Source: Bacillota bacterium (GTDB taxonomy: Bacteria; Bacillota; Clostridia; Lachnospirales; Lachnospiraceae). From it: 64,000 nucleotides of DNA. A program made the translations under genes and the position numbers. Under the pieces are notes generated by a model that had not been told where the DNA came from, did no database searches, and saw only the letters and a program-made list of their open reading frames with translations. The DNA lies in the NCBI GenBank assembly GCA_023436065.1, contig JAEZKU010000024.1, positions 124,001 to 188,000 of the forward strand. Direction: 5' to 3'. Below are positions 62,223 through 64,000 of this stretch, in pieces. Within the stretch, counting starts at the first letter, position 1. Every line of letters begins with the position of its first letter.

Positions 62223-62268
62223 GAAAATAATTACATTATTTGTATTATTTTTGGTATCTATTCACACT

Positions 62269-62330
62269 AAAAGGGATGTTACAAAACTCCCTATATAGTA
62301 CCATCATAGTGTTTTGCGCATCCCCTTTTA
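62269..62330 (-). terminator. Terminator after the uvrA-type gene
   Basis: On the minus strand AAAAGGGGATG and CATCCCTTTT pair as the outer stem, with GCAAAAC/GTTTTG inside, over a 23-base loop; it begins directly after the TAA stop. A short T/A tract follows. Confidence 0.75.
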
Positions 62331-64000
62331 TTAGTTCAGGTAGTGACCGGCAAGTGCTTTACCCGTATAGGAACGAGGATTTTTCATAATATCCTCCGGT
62401 GTTCCCTGTGCTACGATTTCTCCTCCCTGTTTCCCTCCTTCCGGACCAAGGTCAATGATCCAGTCTGATTCCAAAATCATTTCTGTATTGTGTTCAATCA
62501 CTATGATGCTGTTTCCCATCTTTACAAGTCGGTCAAAGATATTGATTAACCTGTTTGCATCGTGTGGATGAAGACCGGTTGTCGGTTCATCAAAAAGATA
62601 TAACACATTTCTGCCGCCACCGGTAGAAAGCTCCTTTGCCAGCTTCAGACGCTGCGCTTCTCCCCCGGATAAGGTAGCCGTGGATTGTCCCAGTCCCAGA
62701 TAACCTAAGCCCACATCCTGAAGAATCTGTAATTTCGATCTGATGCTCTCTTCACCTTCGAACAGTTCCAACGCTTCATCAACACTTAATTCCAAGATAT
62801 CAGAAATACTATTACCTTTGTATTTTACATTCAGCACCTGCTTCTGATACCTTTTACCACGACAGATTGGACAGACCACCTCCACATCAGGCAGAAAATT
62901 CATGGAGATGGACAGCTTCCCTGTCCCCTGGCATTTTTCACATCTACCACCGGACACATTATAGGAGAAATGCTTCGCAGACAGACCTTGTATGACTGTC
63001 TCGGGCAAGGAAGCAAATAAATCCCGGATAGCGGTGAATAGATCCGTATAGGTAGCTGCATTGGACCGGTTGGAGCGTCCGATGGACTGTTGATTAATGA
63101 TAACAACACCGTCAAGTTGCTCCAACCCGGAAACCAGCGTACTTCTGTTCTTCTTTGGCTGATTGAAGTATCCTTCACAGGCTGGTGCAAGACCTCCAAA
63201 AATCAGGCTTGACTTACCGCTACCGGAGACACCGGTCACTGTGACAAATCTGCGAAGAGGGATTTCAACCTCTATATTCTTTAAATTATTCACCGTAACA
63301 TCTCTGATATTCAGATAGGGGGTCTTCTCACAGGATAGTTTTTTGCGCTTTGTCTGATAGACGCTGTTTCCCAGATATCTGCCTGTGATTGAGTCCTCAC
63401 AGTTCATAATCTCGATCCCATCGCCACAGGCTACTACAGTTCCCCCCTGCTTGCCCGCACCCGGACCAAAATCTACGATATAATCGGCTGCTTTCATAAT
63501 ATCTGTATCATGCTCGATCACAAGGACCGTATTCCCCATGTCCCGAAGACGCTTTAATACTTCAATGATTTTTCCGGTATCACGCGGATGAAGGCCTGAG
63601 GTCGGTTCATCCAGAACATATAGGACACCGGTAAGTCCGCTTCCAAGTACTCCTGCAAGCTTAATCCGCTGGCTTTCTCCGGCAGATAAAGAAGCCGCAG
63701 GCTGATCCAGACTCAAATATCCCGAACCTGCATCAATAATACGGCTTATTCTGTCAGACATATCCTCCACTATCTGCCCGACAACACTCCAGGCTTCCTT
63801 AGAAACAGAGTCCGGAAGCCTATCCAGCCATTCTCTGACCTCTGTGAGGGGCATCGACAACAGCTCTCTGATGTTCAATCCCCCCACCTTTACCTCCAGT
63901 ATTTCAGCCCGATATCGAACCCCGTGACATTCGGGACATTCCTGACGTATCAAGAACTTCTCGAGTTTTTGCCTTGCACCTATCGTACTGCTTTCCGCAT
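62331..64000 (-). CDS. UvrA-type ABC protein, C-terminal part (5' end outside the window)
   Basis: The frame runs open to the window edge, so the start is not seen; at least 555 residues are present. The visible part holds the first-half zinc finger CPECHGVRYRAE, signature LSAGESQRIKLAG and Walker B VLYVLDEPTSGLHP, then a second Walker A GVSGSGKSSLIFGG, zinc finger CEKCQGTG...CPICRGKRY, signature LSGGEAQRLKLA and LYLFDEPTTGLHPHD. This is the UvrA layout for DNA damage recognition. It may be UvrA proper or a shorter UvrA2-type paralogue tied to drug or DNA-ligand resistance; the missing N-terminus would decide. A terminator follows the stop. Confidence 0.9.
   Translation of the reverse strand, partial: AESSTIGARQKLEKFLIRQECPECHGVRYRAEILEVKVGGLNIRELLSMPLTEVREWLDRLPDSVSKEAWSVVGQIVEDMSDRISRIIDAGSGYLSLDQPAASLSAGESQRIKLAGVLGSGLTGVLYVLDEPTSGLHPRDTGKIIEVLKRLRDMGNTVLVIEHDTDIMKAADYIVDFGPGAGKQGGTVVACGDGIEIMNCEDSITGRYLGNSVYQTKRKKLSCEKTPYLNIRDVTVNNLKNIEVEIPLRRFVTVTGVSGSGKSSLIFGGLAPACEGYFNQPKKNRSTLVSGLEQLDGVVIINQQSIGRSNRSNAATYTDLFTAIRDLFASLPETVIQGLSAKHFSYNVSGGRCEKCQGTGKLSISMNFLPDVEVVCPICRGKRYQKQVLNVKYKGNSISDILELSVDEALELFEGEESIRSKLQILQDVGLGYLGLGQSTATLSGGEAQRLKLAKELSTGGGRNVLYLFDEPTTGLHPHDANRLINIFDRLVKMGNSIIVIEHNTEMILESDWIIDLGPEGGKQGGEIVAQGTPEDIMKNPRSYTGKALAGHYLN

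Noticed and set aside
62331..64000. A truncated uvrA pseudogene
   Set aside because: The frame stays open to the window edge with in-frame conserved sequence, so truncation is only due to the window.

Overview
The window looks like a chromosomal segment of a low-GC, anaerobic clostridial Firmicute, most likely of the Lachnospiraceae type. The reasons are strong AGGAGG-type ribosome binding sites, a Trp T-box leader, an FprA flavodiiron protein, a GH95 fucosidase, many c-di-GMP and MATE genes, split coaB/coaC genes with type III pantothenate kinase, and a TetM-like GTPase fused to a YacP/Rae1 nuclease domain. No rRNA, tRNA, insertion sequence, phage or CRISPR array was recognised. The species call is inference from gene content.

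Layout. 1-10444 (minus): a complete trpEGDCFBA operon. It is preceded by a strong promoter, a T-box leader with a UGG specifier and an attenuator, and a 107-bp palindrome in the leader. The operon ends with a second, divergent trpD paralogue and a GH95 fucosidase placed directly behind it. 10502-11160 (plus): purE alone with its own promoter and terminator. 11180-18338 (minus): YicI-type alpha-xylosidase, a Nudix hydrolase, an O-antigen-ligase-like membrane protein and a Cache-GGDEF-EAL protein. 18506-21475: pdxST (minus) with a divergent MocR/PdxR regulator (plus) and repeats between them. 21632-26087: a membrane diguanylate cyclase, a YgjP-like metallohydrolase, a NYN-LOTUS protein, a small membrane protein and a HAD phosphatase.

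26146-31370 (minus): a MoxR ATPase / VWA-metallopeptidase / small-protein cassette, followed by an overlapping pair of proteins I cannot assign and a divergent PlsY. 31517-35662 (minus): a DMT transporter with a histidine-rich tail, an aldehyde dehydrogenase, a DUF1905 protein and a lytic transglycosylase. 35779-38032: a Cys-containing HxlR regulator divergent from a flavin-oxidase-like gene, then FprA. 38180-42412 (minus): MATE pump, then a five-gene flavin/flavodoxin operon with its own MarR regulator and two palindromic operators, one over the -10 box. 42435-47371 (minus): msrA, a Dus enzyme and a sugar ABC importer without an ATPase gene.

47511-53245 (minus): a 969-residue double zinc-ribbon protein with a low-complexity middle, and the TetM-like GTPase-NYN fusion, the most striking gene in the window. 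53438-57872: a second MATE pump, an alpha/alpha-toroid protein, an ABC-2 exporter and an OsmC protein lacking its second cysteine. 57930-62222 (minus): an apparent operon tetR-coaB-coaC-coaX-ECF S component-sigma factor. Its promoter is a perfect sigma-A consensus embedded in paired TetR-type palindromes, suggesting dedicated control of pantothenate uptake and CoA synthesis. 62331-64000: the C-terminal part of a UvrA-type protein cut by the window edge.

Starts were moved from the longest open frame where a ribosome binding site or stop/start overlap favoured an internal codon; these choices are stated per gene. Family calls rest on motifs read by eye and recollection of the families, not on searches.
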